A stretch of DNA of 57,014 bases from JAVBNU01 sp031551265 (GTDB lineage: Bacteria > Cyanobacteriota > Vampirovibrionia > Gastranaerophilales > Gastranaerophilaceae), in the NCBI GenBank assembly GCA_031551265.1, contig JAVBNU010000049.1, positions 1 to 57,014 on the forward strand, given 5' to 3'. Shown here one piece after another: positions 35,197 through 44,172 of the stretch. The translations under genes were made by a program, and so were the position numbers. How positions within the stretch are numbered: the stretch's first letter is position 1; each line of letters opens with the position of its first letter. The notes beneath the pieces were generated by a model. The model saw only the letters and a program-made list of their open reading frames with translations. It was not told where the DNA came from and did no database searches.

Positions 35197-36471
35197 ATGG
35201 TTTCAAGAAATTTTTTATTCACTTCAGAATCAGTAACAGAAGGTCATCCTGACAAAGTCTGTGACCAAATTTCTGATGCAATATTAGATGAATTTTTAAC
35301 AAAAGATAATAAATCACGTGTCGCAGCAGAAACTACTGTAACGACCGGTATGGCGCTAGTATGCGGCGAGATTACATCAAGCTGCTATGTTGATATTCCT
35401 GCAATTATCAGACAAACAATTAAAAATATAGGCTACCAAGGCGAAGAAGGCGGCGGTTTTGACTACAAAACATGCGCTGTAATGACAAGCATTGACGAAC
35501 AATCTGCTGACATCTCAGGCGGCGTAAATAAATCACTCGAGGCAAGAGATTCGCACGGTGTAACGTCAAAAGACGAGACCGAAAACATCGGCGCCGGCGA
35601 CCAAGGCATTATGTTCGGCTATGCTTGTGACGAAACGCCTGAGTATATGCCATTACCTATCAGCTTGGCTCACAGACTTGCTTACCAGCTTGCAAAAGTT
35701 AGAAAAAACGGTACTTTAAGCTACCTGCGTCCTGATGGTAAGTCGCAAGTAACAATTGAATATAAAGATGGAAAACCGTATCGTGTAGATACTGTTGTTA
35801 TTTCCACTCAACACGATCCTGAAATTAACGAAATAACTGACAATGAACAAGTTCAGGCAATCATCAAAGCTGATATGATGAAATACGTCATAGAGCCTGT
35901 ATTGGCAAACGATTCGATTAAACCTGATGCAGAAACAAAATACTTAATTAATCCTTCGGGCAGATTCGTAATCGGCGGCCCACAAGGCGATGCCGGCTTG
36001 ACAGGAAGAAAAATCATTGTAGATACATATGGCGGCTACTCAAGACACGGCGGCGGGGCATTCAGCGGCAAAGATCCTACAAAAGTAGACCGTTCAGCAG
36101 CTTACGCTGCAAGATATGTAGCTAAAAACATTGTGGCTGCGGGACTTGCATCAAAATGTGAAGTCGAATTAGCATACGCAATCGGTGTTGCTGAGCCTGT
36201 ATCAATTTTCGTTGATACTTTCGGCACAGGCTGTGTTTCAGATGATGATATCAGCGCGCTAATATCGCAACATTTCGATTTAAGACCTGCTGCAATCATA
36301 AATTATTTTGATTTGAGAAATTTACCTGCTAAAAATAACGGTAAATTCTACCAGTTATTAGCATCATACGGCCACATGGGACGTACTGACATAGATGTTC
36401 CATGGGAAAAAACAGACAAAGTAGCTCAACTAAAAGCATCACTGGGTCAATGCTGCGGTTCGTGTAATTAA
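35197..36471 (+). CDS. metK: S-adenosylmethionine synthetase, 424 aa
   Basis: Makes S-adenosylmethionine from methionine and ATP. The start at 35197 (MVSRNFLFTSESVTEGHPDK) is set by AAGGAGGGG just upstream. Family motifs are GAGDQGIMFGYA and GGGAFSGKDPTKVDRS, with the metal and phosphate residues between. The C-terminus is Cys-rich (QCCGSCN). Length is slightly above the usual 385-400. First gene of a run with ilvB and ilvN on the same strand, 19 bases apart. Confidence 0.97.
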   Translation: MVSRNFLFTSESVTEGHPDKVCDQISDAILDEFLTKDNKSRVAAETTVTTGMALVCGEITSSCYVDIPAIIRQTIKNIGYQGEEGGGFDYKTCAVMTSIDEQSADISGGVNKSLEARDSHGVTSKDETENIGAGDQGIMFGYACDETPEYMPLPISLAHRLAYQLAKVRKNGTLSYLRPDGKSQVTIEYKDGKPYRVDTVVISTQHDPEINEITDNEQVQAIIKADMMKYVIEPVLANDSIKPDAETKYLINPSGRFVIGGPQGDAGLTGRKIIVDTYGGYSRHGGGAFSGKDPTKVDRSAAYAARYVAKNIVAAGLASKCEVELAYAIGVAEPVSIFVDTFGTGCVSDDDISALISQHFDLRPAAIINYFDLRNLPAKNNGKFYQLLASYGHMGRTDIDVPWEKTDKVAQLKASLGQCCGSCN

Positions 36472-36490
36472 TAATTTATTTGAGGTAAAA

Positions 36491-38224
36491 ATGGTACAAA
36501 CTAAAGATGAAAAAATAACTCTCAAAGGTGCAGAAATATTTCTTGAGTGCCTTAAAAAAGAGGGCGTAACTGATATATTCGGATACCCGGGCGGCGTAAT
36601 ATTAGATATTTACGAAGCTCTGTGGCACTGCAAAGAAATTAAACATTATCTGGTGAGACACGAACAAGCCGCTCTACACGGAGCTGAAGGGTATGCGCGT
36701 GTAACAGGGAAACCGGGTGTTGCACTCGTAACATCAGGCCCCGGAGCTTGTAACGCTATTACAGGGATTGCAAACGCATATTACGATGGCTATCCAATGG
36801 TTGTATTCACAGGACAGGTAAGCTCAACATTAATCGGAAATGACGCATTCCAAGAAGCTGATATCGTTGGTATCACACGTTCTTGTTGCAAACACAATTA
36901 CCTCGTGAAAGATTTAAGCGATTTACCACGTGTCGTAAAAGAAGCATTCTACATCGCAACAACAGGCAAACCCGGGCCGGTCGTCGTTGACTTGCCTATA
37001 GATGTTTTAAATTCAAAAAAATCTTCTTTTGAATACCCTGAAACAGTGAAACTTCCGGGTTATAATCCGACTTATTTTGGACACCCGAGACAAATATCAA
37101 GGGCATTAAAAATGTTATGCGAAGCCGAGCGTCCTGTAATCATTTCAGGCGGCGGCGTTGTAGCATCTCACGCGTGCAAGGAATTACGCGAACTTGCAGA
37201 CAAATTAAACATACCCGTAACTAACACATTAATGGGCATCGGCACATACCCGGCAGAATGCGAAAAATCGTTAGGTATGCTAGGTATGCACGGTAATTAC
37301 TGGGCTAACCACGCTGTCAGCAATTGCGACGTTCTATTTGCAGTCGGTACAAGATTCAATGACCGTATTACAGGCTGCTTAAAACGCTTTGCAGCTGATG
37401 CACAGGTTATTCACATAGACATTGACCCTTGCGCTATCAGTAAAAACGTAAATGTCGATGTGCCAATCGTAGGCGACGCAAAGAATGTCCTGCAGGCCAT
37501 GTTAAAAGAATATGACGCAACTAAACCTGAAATTAACCTTGAAGTTAAACAGGCTTGGTTCTCACAAATTCAGGAATGGAAAAGCAAGCGGGCATTGCCG
37601 GCAGTTCAATCTGACAAGCTAAGCCCAATGACTGTTATACAAAAAATTTATGAACACACCCACAAGTACGAGCCGATTGTATGTACAGAAGTTGGCCAAC
37701 ATCAAATGTGGACAGCACAATTGTTCAAATTCAATCAACCGCGTCAATTTGTGACATCGGGCGGTTTAGGCACAATGGGATTTGGTTTCCCTGCGGCAGA
37801 AGGTGCAGCTGTAGCATTCAAAGGCAGTGACAAAGTTATTTTAAACATCGCAGGTGACGGTAGTATTCAGATGAATATTCAAGAACTCGCTACTTGCGTT
37901 GAGTACGAATTACCTGTAATCGTATGTATCATAAATAACGGCTACTTGGGAATGGTTCGTCAGTGGCAAGAAAAGCTTTACGAAAAACACTATTCACACA
38001 CAAAAATCTCAGGGCCGGATTTCGTAAAAGTAGCAGAGGCTTACGGTGCACTTGGTATTCGCGTTACAAAAGAAGAAGAAATTGCACCAGCCCTTGAAAA
38101 AGCGATTAAATCAAAAAGACCTGTGTTCATCGATTTTATAGTTGAAGAATTTGAAATGGTTTATCCCTGGGTATTAGCAGGAAATCCGTTACACAAGACA
38201 CTCTTATCGAATTGCGACAGTTAA
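36491..38224 (+). CDS. ilvB: Acetolactate synthase large subunit, 577 aa
   Basis: TPP enzyme that condenses pyruvate for valine and leucine, or pyruvate with 2-ketobutyrate for isoleucine. The N-terminal Glu is in VRHEQAALHGAEGYAR; the FAD region and TPP-magnesium motif (NIAGDGSIQMNIQELATC, IINNGYLGMVRQWQ) are complete. Length is normal. GAGGT precedes the ATG. The small subunit gene follows after 16 bases. Confidence 0.96.
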   Translation: MVQTKDEKITLKGAEIFLECLKKEGVTDIFGYPGGVILDIYEALWHCKEIKHYLVRHEQAALHGAEGYARVTGKPGVALVTSGPGACNAITGIANAYYDGYPMVVFTGQVSSTLIGNDAFQEADIVGITRSCCKHNYLVKDLSDLPRVVKEAFYIATTGKPGPVVVDLPIDVLNSKKSSFEYPETVKLPGYNPTYFGHPRQISRALKMLCEAERPVIISGGGVVASHACKELRELADKLNIPVTNTLMGIGTYPAECEKSLGMLGMHGNYWANHAVSNCDVLFAVGTRFNDRITGCLKRFAADAQVIHIDIDPCAISKNVNVDVPIVGDAKNVLQAMLKEYDATKPEINLEVKQAWFSQIQEWKSKRALPAVQSDKLSPMTVIQKIYEHTHKYEPIVCTEVGQHQMWTAQLFKFNQPRQFVTSGGLGTMGFGFPAAEGAAVAFKGSDKVILNIAGDGSIQMNIQELATCVEYELPVIVCIINNGYLGMVRQWQEKLYEKHYSHTKISGPDFVKVAEAYGALGIRVTKEEEIAPALEKAIKSKRPVFIDFIVEEFEMVYPWVLAGNPLHKTLLSNCDS

Positions 38225-38240
38225 TCTGGAAGGTAAAAAT

Positions 38241-38741
38241 ATGAATCGTACAATCTCAGTATTAGTAAAAAATGAAGCGGGTGTACTCTCGCGTATAAGC
38301 GGTCTTTTCAGTGGTCGCGGCTATAATATCGAGTCTCTGACAGTAGCACCGGGGATTGACCCTGAATTTTCGCGCATAACGCTTGTCACTAACGGTGATG
38401 AAAAAGTCATTGAGCAAATTACAAAACAGCTTAACCGTTTAATACCAACCTTAAAAGTTGTGGACCTTACAACTGAAGATGCGCTTGAGTGTGAAATGAT
38501 TTTCTGTAAAGTAACGGCACGTGACGAGTCACGCTCTGAAATTTTAAGAATAGCCGAAATTTTCAACGCAAAAGTCGTTGACGTTTCAAACCGCACGTAT
38601 ACAATTCAGGCCTGCGGCGACGAGCGTCAAATTCGCTCAATCATTGAATTATTGAGACCTTTAGGTATAAAAGAACTGGTACGTTCAGGTAAAGTCGCAA
38701 TCTCTCGTGAAAACCAGTTTCAAACGATTAAGAATTTATAA
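38241..38741 (+). CDS. ilvN: Acetolactate synthase small (regulatory) subunit, 166 aa
   Basis: N-terminal ACT domain (RTISVLVKNEAGVLSRISGL, FSGRGYNIESLTVAP), followed by the C-terminal small-subunit domain (IEQITKQLNRLIPTLKVVDL). It binds valine and controls the large subunit. Complete and of usual length. Named ilvN/ilvH by family; the two names cannot be told apart here. AAGGT precedes the ATG. Confidence 0.95.
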   Translation: MNRTISVLVKNEAGVLSRISGLFSGRGYNIESLTVAPGIDPEFSRITLVTNGDEKVIEQITKQLNRLIPTLKVVDLTTEDALECEMIFCKVTARDESRSEILRIAEIFNAKVVDVSNRTYTIQACGDERQIRSIIELLRPLGIKELVRSGKVAISRENQFQTIKNL

Positions 38742-38750
38742 TTTATTTTG

Positions 38751-38774
38751 GTGGGTTAGGGAACCCACCTTACA
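38751..38774. repeat. Palindromic repeat, GTAAGGTGGG type
   Basis: GGTGGGTT-AGGG-AACCCACC perfect 8-bp stem with GTAAG at the foot on the minus strand. It follows ilvN by ten bases and may end or protect its transcript. Confidence 0.65.
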
Positions 38775-38813
38775 AACTACTAAAATTTAAAAAGAAATAA
38801 AACGTGTTGTACA

Positions 38814-38865
38814 ACCCCGCAGGTTTCTGCGTGGAATGTTGATTAAAATCGCCTCTGTGCGGGGT
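38814..38865. repeat. ACCCCGCA / TGCGGGGT inverted repeat
   Basis: Eight-base perfect arms 36 bases apart. Seen once in this window. With the two neighbouring palindromes it fills most of the 38742-38995 gap, in which I see no gene. Confidence 0.45.
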
Positions 38866-38985
38866 CTATCCTGTGTGTTATTATCTATTTCAATCAAAAA
38901 GACTTCGTTTGTTATTTGAACAGATACCGCACACAAACGCTCATTTTATAACTACACACATAGCGCTGCGGTATGACGTAAGGCT

Positions 38986-39007
38986 GTAGGGTGGGCTATT
39001 GCCCACC
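38986..39007. repeat. GTAG-footed REP hairpin overlapping a gene end
   Basis: GTAGG, then GTGGGC-TATT-GCCCAC, a perfect 6-bp stem. It covers the last codons and stop of the 38996 gene, which differ from those of its paralogue. Confidence 0.65.
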
Positions 39008-39232
39008 AATATTTAAAATATGTGAAATTCGCTCAAAATATCTTCTTACACGCGAAACTTTTGTCTGTAGTAGCATTGAACGACTTTCACTGTCATAAAT
39101 CCTGAGATTTTCAGGCGCACTTAGCGACTCTAACATCACACGCGAAATTGTTTCTATTTCTTTAAGATTGTCGTTTATATCATTCATGCGACGTTCGATT
39201 CTTGAAACTTTAGTTTTTTTCTTACTAATCAT
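38996..39232 (-). CDS. Small coiled/helical protein, copy 1 of a duplicated pair, 78 aa
   Basis: Start at 39232 (MISKKKTKVSRIERRMNDIN) is set by AAGGTAAC upstream and by matching the paralogue at 39610-39837. About 80 percent of residues are shared. The protein is basic, helical and has no membrane segment or known domain. It differs from the paralogue at the C-terminus: it ends NIGGQ, where the last three residues and the stop come from a REP hairpin. It is divergent from an HTH-like gene, as is its paralogue. Function unknown; a partner or regulator role with the divergent gene is possible. Confidence 0.7.
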   Translation of the reverse strand: MISKKKTKVSRIERRMNDINDNLKEIETISRVMLESLSAPENLRIYDSESRSMLLQTKVSRVRRYFERISHILNIGGQ

Positions 39233-39331
39233 TTTTGTTACCTTTTTTACATATTTGTTTTCATTTGATATATGATTGTATTTATTTGAATACAATCATA
39301 TACTTATTTATAACAATAGTCAAGAATTCGT

Positions 39332-39337
39332 TATAAT
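39332..39337 (+). promoter_or_regulatory. -10 element, HTH-like gene copy 1
   Basis: TATAAT ending six bases before the ATG at 39344, with no ribosome site. The upstream GTCAA-N-AATT-N-G-N context is shared with copy 2, so the near-leaderless layout is conserved. Confidence 0.5.
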
Positions 39338-39343
39338 ACGAAT

Positions 39344-39598
39344 ATGAATTTAACTACAATGGATACAAAACAACAATTGAAGGTCATTTTAGCCGCAGAA
39401 TACACTTCTATGTCGGCTGTTGCAAGAATGTTAACTGAAAAGACGGGTAGAAAGTGGTATTCTCAAACAATTTTTACAAAATTAAAAAAAGGTACAATGC
39501 GCCACGAGGAATTGAAGCAGATTTACGATATTTTGGGTTATGACATAATCATCCAAAAACGTCCGGGGCAAAAGCTTGGTGAAATACATAACGCATAG
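39344..39598 (+). CDS. Small HTH-like DNA-binding protein, copy 1, 84 aa
   Basis: Residues 8-62 read like a compact lambda-repressor-type helix-turn-helix (KQQLKVILAAEYTSMSAVAR, then a recognition helix near TIFTKLKKGTMRHEELKQIY). DILGYDIIIQK follows, resembling small XRE-type regulators of Firmicutes. The paralogue at 39949 has the same length and end (GEIHNA). No ribosome site; TATAAT is close to the ATG. An in-frame ATG at 39359 is an alternative start. Divergent from the 38996 gene. DNA binding is likely but targets are unknown. Confidence 0.7.
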   Translation: MNLTTMDTKQQLKVILAAEYTSMSAVARMLTEKTGRKWYSQTIFTKLKKGTMRHEELKQIYDILGYDIIIQKRPGQKLGEIHNA

Positions 39599-39609
39599 CT
39601 GCTCTATAA

Positions 39610-39837
39610 CTATATATTCAAAATGTGCGAAATTCGTTCAAAATATCTTCTCACACGCGAAACTTTTGTCTGCAATAGCATCGAACGACTTTCACTATCA
39701 TGAATACTGAGATTCTCAGGCGTGCTCAACGACTCTAACATCACCCGCGAAATTGTTTCTATTCTGCTGAGATTCTCGTTTATATCATTAATGCGACGTT
39801 CGATTCTTGAAACTTTATTTTTTTTCTTACTAATCAT
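39610..39837 (-). CDS. Small coiled/helical protein, copy 2, 75 aa
   Basis: Paralogue of the 38996 gene, starting MISKKKNKVSRIERRINDIN and ending SHILNI. The same AAGGTAAC ribosome site precedes its ATG. It represents the undisturbed C-terminus. It starts next to, and diverges from, the second HTH-like gene. Confidence 0.7.
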   Translation of the reverse strand: MISKKKNKVSRIERRINDINENLSRIETISRVMLESLSTPENLSIHDSESRSMLLQTKVSRVRRYFERISHILNI

Positions 39838-39936
39838 TTTTGTTACCTTTATTAATATAATCGGAAAATTTTAATTATTAATCGTAATAAATTTATTCCA
39901 TTATAGGTATTTTTATTACGATTGTCAATAATTAGC

Positions 39937-39942
39937 TATAAT
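39937..39942 (+). promoter_or_regulatory. -10 element, HTH-like gene copy 2
   Basis: TATAAT ending six bases before the ATG at 39949; the GTCAATAATTAGC context upstream matches that of copy 1. Confidence 0.5.
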
Positions 39943-39948
39943 AAAAAA

Positions 39949-40203
39949 ATGAATTTAACGGAAATGAGCACCAAACAACAATTAAAAGTTATTTTAGCCG
40001 CTGAACACATGTCAGTAGCTGCGTTAGCACGACTTTTGAGTGACAAGACCAGCAAAAAATGGCATCCTGAAAGCCTTTTCACCAAATTACGCAATAATAC
40101 TTTTCGCCACGAGGAATTAAAGCAGATTTATGATATTTTGGGTTATGACATAATCATCCAAAAACGTAAGGGGCAAAAGCCCGGTGAAATCCATAACGCA
40201 TAG
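39949..40203 (+). CDS. Small HTH-like DNA-binding protein, copy 2, 84 aa
   Basis: Start at 39949 (MNLTEMSTKQQLKVILAAEH) is chosen by alignment with copy 1; an in-frame TTG upstream is less likely. Helix-turn-helix region as in copy 1 (MSVAALARLLSDKTSKKW, FTKLRNNTFRHEELKQIYDI). Identity is highest in the C-terminal half (RHEELKQIYDILGYDIIIQK). The gap in copy identity suggests an old tandem duplication of the whole divergent pair, now with separate recognition helices. Confidence 0.7.
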   Translation: MNLTEMSTKQQLKVILAAEHMSVAALARLLSDKTSKKWHPESLFTKLRNNTFRHEELKQIYDILGYDIIIQKRKGQKPGEIHNA

Positions 40204-40218
40204 AAAAATTTATAAATT

Positions 40219-40242
40219 GTAAGGTAGTCACCTAACCCACCA
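40219..40242. repeat. Palindromic repeat, GTAAGGTGGG type, degenerate
   Basis: GTAAGGTAGTCACCTAACCC fits the family at 2783, 38751 and 46509 with a weaker stem. Lies just past HTH copy 2. Confidence 0.4.
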
Positions 40243-40374
40243 AAAACTAAAATTTATAAAAACAATTTAACTTTACATTTTTTCAAATACACGTATGAAA
40301 GCGCAATTTTCATTCGGTTATTTACTTTATTAATATATAAGTGTTAGTTAGTTAAAATAGTGTGTTAAATTGTA

Positions 40375-41100
40375 ATGGTATTTGTAGGCATCAATAAATT
40401 CGTCAATAGCAGTCAGCAGGCTTTAAGACATGTAAGTCACAAAAGCAGCCGGTTTTTTATGCCAAGATTTACATCCTCGCCTGACACTTTTGTTAAACAA
40501 ATCACAGAGGTGGCAGCAGGCAAACTTCGCTCAGTTAATCAATGTGTTAACGAACTGCTTCGCAAACTTGAAGAAACTGACAGATATACGCTGCAACACT
40601 CTTTAGCCGTGTCTAAAATTTCCGCTGCATTTGCAAAGAGCCTCAGCTTAAAACCCGAACAGGTAGAGCGGGTCAAATATGCCGCGCTTTTACACGATGT
40701 TGGCAAAACATACATACCAAGAAGCATTTTAAACAAGCCGAAAAGCCTACTGCCGTCCGAACGCGAAGTGATAGAGACACACAGTATTTTGGGCGCGCAA
40801 AAAATCAGCAAAGAATATCCTGAGTTACAAGAATTCACAGCAGCAATCAAACACCATCACGAAAACTGGAATGGCGGCGGTTATCCCGCGAGGCTCAGCT
40901 CAACACAAATCCCCATCGAAGCACGTATCATTTCAATAGCTGACACCTACCACGCGTTGCTTGGCCGACATTACAAAGACGGCTCACACAAACAAGCCTG
41001 CAGCACGCTGCTTGAAGGCGCAGGCAAGCAGTGGGATCCTGCTTTAGTGGATAAGTTTATAAATTTTATTTCCAAATGTGAAGTTTCGGCTATTGCGTAG
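40375..41100 (+). CDS. HD-GYP domain phosphodiesterase, 241 aa
   Basis: Residues about 70-235 form an HD-GYP domain. It has the first His in LQHSLAVSKIS, the HD pair in LLHDVGK, then EVIETHSILG, HHHENWNGGGYP and ISIADTYHALL. HD-GYP proteins break down cyclic di-GMP or related cyclic dinucleotides. There is no receiver or sensor domain, only about 65 N-terminal basic residues, so the input is unknown. A cdaA gene elsewhere in the window makes cyclic di-AMP; HD-domain enzymes of other types break that down, but this one carries the GYP signature. Confidence 0.9.
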   Translation: MVFVGINKFVNSSQQALRHVSHKSSRFFMPRFTSSPDTFVKQITEVAAGKLRSVNQCVNELLRKLEETDRYTLQHSLAVSKISAAFAKSLSLKPEQVERVKYAALLHDVGKTYIPRSILNKPKSLLPSEREVIETHSILGAQKISKEYPELQEFTAAIKHHHENWNGGGYPARLSSTQIPIEARIISIADTYHALLGRHYKDGSHKQACSTLLEGAGKQWDPALVDKFINFISKCEVSAIA

Positions 41101-41101
41101 T

Positions 41102-41353
41102 TTATTTGAAATAATCACATATCAATTGGCGCGATGAGGGGTTAACTTTTTTGACTGCTTTTATTAAGCGTTTAAAAAATCCTGCCTTCAGCTCATCCAA
41201 TTCTTTCTTATAAATAGCCTTTTCAACAATAATCTTATTGTACATAACGTTTGTTAATTCCGAAACATCCAAATGGGGTTTCAATTGACTCAGCCTCGTT
41301 TTGCACTTCGATATAAGATATTGGAGCTCAACTTCTCTGTTCTGTCGGGTCAT
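41102..41353 (-). CDS. Hypothetical helical protein, 83 aa
   Basis: AAAGGA about ten bases before the ATG. The protein is basic and helical (ISKCKTRLSQLKPHLDVSEL) with no membrane segment. No family recognised. Its stop lies next to the stop of the HD-GYP gene (convergent, one base apart). Confidence 0.55.
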   Translation of the reverse strand: MTRQNREVELQYLISKCKTRLSQLKPHLDVSELTNVMYNKIIVEKAIYKKELDELKAGFFKRLIKAVKKVNPSSRQLICDYFK

Positions 41354-41510
41354 CTAATACATTCCTTTTCTTGCGAAAATTTGTTAAAAACTGTTTTAAC
41401 ATTTAAACACTTCTTTACCATACTTAAATAATATCTAATTCCATGTTTTTCTCAATCCACTAAACAGCTTAAAAAACATGGCAAACAGCTACACTACTCG
41501 GATTATAATT

Positions 41511-41705
41511 CTATTTGCTCTGGTAATCGTTTATGAAATTCTCGACTGACCTATCCCAGGTCGCCTCGCCTTTAGTCGAGAAATAACAACCCGGCAGCTG
41601 ATTTTTCTCTCTGTGTTTTTTTATACAGTCACAACAAACGCCCTTAATTCCACACGGCGCTGAGCAATTACAATGCTGCATATTGACATCTTTTTTACAT
41701 TCCAT
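41511..41705 (-). CDS. Cysteine-rich DUF6485-like protein, 64 aa
   Basis: The start at 41705 (MECKKDVNMQHCNC) is set by AGAGGTG five or six bases upstream. The Cys pattern CNCSAPCGIKGVCCDCIKKH and LPGCYF matches the small DUF6485-type proteins seen in anaerobes. Metal or iron-sulfur binding is likely, but function is unknown. Confidence 0.8.
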   Translation of the reverse strand: MECKKDVNMQHCNCSAPCGIKGVCCDCIKKHREKNQLPGCYFSTKGEATWDRSVENFINDYQSK

Positions 41706-41950
41706 AAACACCTCTTTAATTCATCTTTATAAAATTCATTCTATCAAATTTTTCCAAATTTATTACGGTCATTAAGAAATGTTAACATGAACTTATGCGT
41801 ATGCAGTGCGCATCTTCATGAAAGCATTAAGATTTTTTTGTCAAAAATACGCAATTTTTTCCAACAAAATTTCTTTATATAAATATAGGAATTAAGTTTT
41901 TTAGAATTAGAAAATAAGAATTAGTTGAAAACAGAAAGGACATCACACGT

Positions 41951-42133
41951 ATGTCAACCTCGGATAGGAAGAAGCTTTGTGCTGTTTTGAAAAAGCACTC
42001 GATAACTTTAGTATGTGAAACAACAAAATCAGAATATAAAGACCGGCAAATCCATAGTTTGCCCTGTTTCGAATCGGAAATCAAAAAACCGATTCACGGA
42101 ACATCCCCACCCGGCAATAGCCGTATGCTATAA
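41951..42133 (+). CDS. Small hypothetical protein, 60 aa
   Basis: AAAGGA lies about 12 bases before the ATG and a terminator follows about 95 bases past the stop. The product is polar and basic, starting MSTSDRKKLCAVLKKHSITL, with two Cys and a Pro/Gly-rich end. No family recognised. The opposite frame has no ribosome site. Confidence 0.5.
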   Translation: MSTSDRKKLCAVLKKHSITLVCETTKSEYKDRQIHSLPCFESEIKKPIHGTSPPGNSRML

Positions 42134-42227
42134 ACTTATGACTCGTGTAAATCGATAAACTGTGTTGTGAAAGGTAAAAATTGAATAGTTAAGAATTATG
42201 GAAGATATATTACGCAATCCCAAAAGG

Positions 42228-42255
42228 AAAGACCGACTGAGAAGCCGGTCTTTTT
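42228..42255. terminator. Rho-independent terminator between convergent genes
   Basis: AAAGACCGACT pairs with AGCCGGTCTTT (one mismatch) and a T run follows. It serves the plus-strand 41951 gene and probably the convergent branching-enzyme gene. Confidence 0.75.
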
Positions 42256-42277
42256 AATATTATCAATGTAGTTGTTA

Positions 42278-43999
42278 TTAAATGTACAGAGGGGCTAATT
42301 TAGCCTCATGTTGAGGGATTTTGCCCTCTTCAATCGGCAAGTAGACTCTATAATCAATAACAGGGAAACAATTATCAATTGATTCAATTTGCTGCAGCGC
42401 GTAATCGTCGATATTACCTGATTCAATCATATCAGCAATCTGCTCAAAACGCTCAACGTGCTCTCTAAATCTGTCTGTCGCATAGTCCTTAGCCTGCCAT
42501 GTAGTAATCAGGAATGGCCAGTCAGAACTTTGCAGAAGCAAGTTTTCACGCGTCATTTGGTTCAGCGCTCTGTGTAGCAATTTGTCCTCAGGAACTTTTT
42601 CGTATTTTGAGGCGATATCAATGGCTCTTTTTTCACAAGCGTGAATAATCGGCCACATCCACTCTGTCAAATGGTTTTGCCATACCCAGAAGTGTCCGCC
42701 TTGTCCCCATGAACTTTCGGGGATTTGGATTGCTTCCGTTGGCGGGTGTTTTTCAAGGTATTCACCGGCTGTCAAACGCTCAACTTCCGGCAAGTATTGC
42801 TGTAATTTTTTGATAGTTTGTTTGATAAACTCAACGCCCTCGAACCACCAGTGACCAAATAATTCAGTATCAAACGATACCATTACAAGTCCTTCTTTGC
42901 CGCCGTTAGCCATTTTATAGTCATTTAACAAGTGGTAAAGCACGGTAGTGTAGTGGTCAGAGTTCAAATTAATCTGAGACATAGCCAGTACAGGGTCATA
43001 TAACATTTTATCGCCTAAATCGGTTGTAGGCGACGTAATACGCCAGTAGTGCATACCTGATTTATCATCTTTTTTATGGAATTCGCGGAAACAACCATCA
43101 CCAGGGTAACCGTCTGCTGCAGACCATACCTGATAGCCGGCACGGTCATTTCTACCCATAATTGCGACTTGCGCATCAGGCAGCCAGTATGCAGAATATG
43201 TGTCATATCCTGTTGGTTCACGCTCAGGAAGCGGGATATACTCGATGTTGCCGTATAAGCCGATTACGCGTCTGTTGCCAATTGAGTTACCGCCTTCAAT
43301 AACGTGTGATTCAGTGAAGAAATACTCGATATCATTGTTCTGCATAGTAACTTCAATTGATGGACGCCATTTTTTGCAGCCGTCTGTACCACAGAATTCG
43401 TAACCTTGTCTATACGCACATTCAGGTAACCAGGCGCCTTTTGCTCTTTTTCCGAACAATCTTTTTGTGGTGTCTGAGCCTACTTTGAACTGCGCGTTCA
43501 GGTTGGTATCCGTGCATAACAGCGGTGAAAATCCGTGTGTGGCAGCAGAAGTTGTAATCTCGATACATCCTAAGTCTTGATATTTTTTGAACGCACCGAT
43601 TAAATCTTTGTTGTATTTGTTAATAAAATTATCCTTAAGCATACTAAACCAATCGAAGTAGTACTTAGCAAGATATTTTAAATGCTGTGAATGCGCAACG
43701 CTCGGATCAGGATAACGATCCAAGTCCTTTGCAACAGATGTTATACGAGAGTCTAAATACTCGATAAAGCCTTCTTTTAAGTGCTCATCATTCAACTGCT
43801 CCGCCAAGATAGGCGTGATGCCGATTGTTAATTTTGCTTTTATACCTTCGTCATATAATTCCGAAATAGCATTCAAAAGCGGAACGTATGTCTCACACAT
43901 ACACTCATATAGATTTTCTTCACCAAACGGCCACATACCGGCTTTACGATAATATGGGAGGTGACTGTGCAACATAAATACGAAAGAGCCTACTGACAT
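42278..43999 (-). CDS. GH57 1,4-alpha-glucan branching enzyme, 573 aa
   Basis: Glycoside hydrolase family 57 with N-terminal FVFMLHSHLPYYRKAGMWPF. The nucleophile is Glu193 in GAWLPECAYR, and the acid/base is Asp377 in VSFDTELFGHWW. A C-terminal helical domain (MTRENLLLQSSDWPFLITTW) completes the usual length. GH57 branching enzymes put alpha-1,6 branches in glycogen. The glucan-synthase-like gene at 53170 is its possible functional partner. Terminator at 42228-42255 lies past its stop. Confidence 0.92.
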   Translation of the reverse strand: MSVGSFVFMLHSHLPYYRKAGMWPFGEENLYECMCETYVPLLNAISELYDEGIKAKLTIGITPILAEQLNDEHLKEGFIEYLDSRITSVAKDLDRYPDPSVAHSQHLKYLAKYYFDWFSMLKDNFINKYNKDLIGAFKKYQDLGCIEITTSAATHGFSPLLCTDTNLNAQFKVGSDTTKRLFGKRAKGAWLPECAYRQGYEFCGTDGCKKWRPSIEVTMQNNDIEYFFTESHVIEGGNSIGNRRVIGLYGNIEYIPLPEREPTGYDTYSAYWLPDAQVAIMGRNDRAGYQVWSAADGYPGDGCFREFHKKDDKSGMHYWRITSPTTDLGDKMLYDPVLAMSQINLNSDHYTTVLYHLLNDYKMANGGKEGLVMVSFDTELFGHWWFEGVEFIKQTIKKLQQYLPEVERLTAGEYLEKHPPTEAIQIPESSWGQGGHFWVWQNHLTEWMWPIIHACEKRAIDIASKYEKVPEDKLLHRALNQMTRENLLLQSSDWPFLITTWQAKDYATDRFREHVERFEQIADMIESGNIDDYALQQIESIDNCFPVIDYRVYLPIEEGKIPQHEAKLAPLYI

Positions 44000-44172
44000 A
44001 TAATGTCCTCCAAATTTTTTAATTTTCTCAACTTATATAAAATGCTTGATTATAAAGAATCATAAATTATTTATAACATAAAAATAATAAAATATAATCA
44101 CTTAGGAGTAATTCTTAAGGATAATTTTTACAAAAGTATATATATCGAATATTAAATTGATATTAACACGGG

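Noticed and set aside
38996..40203. Firm call of a toxin-antitoxin system
   Set aside because: The divergent layout is suggestive, but neither protein has a recognised toxin or antitoxin domain.
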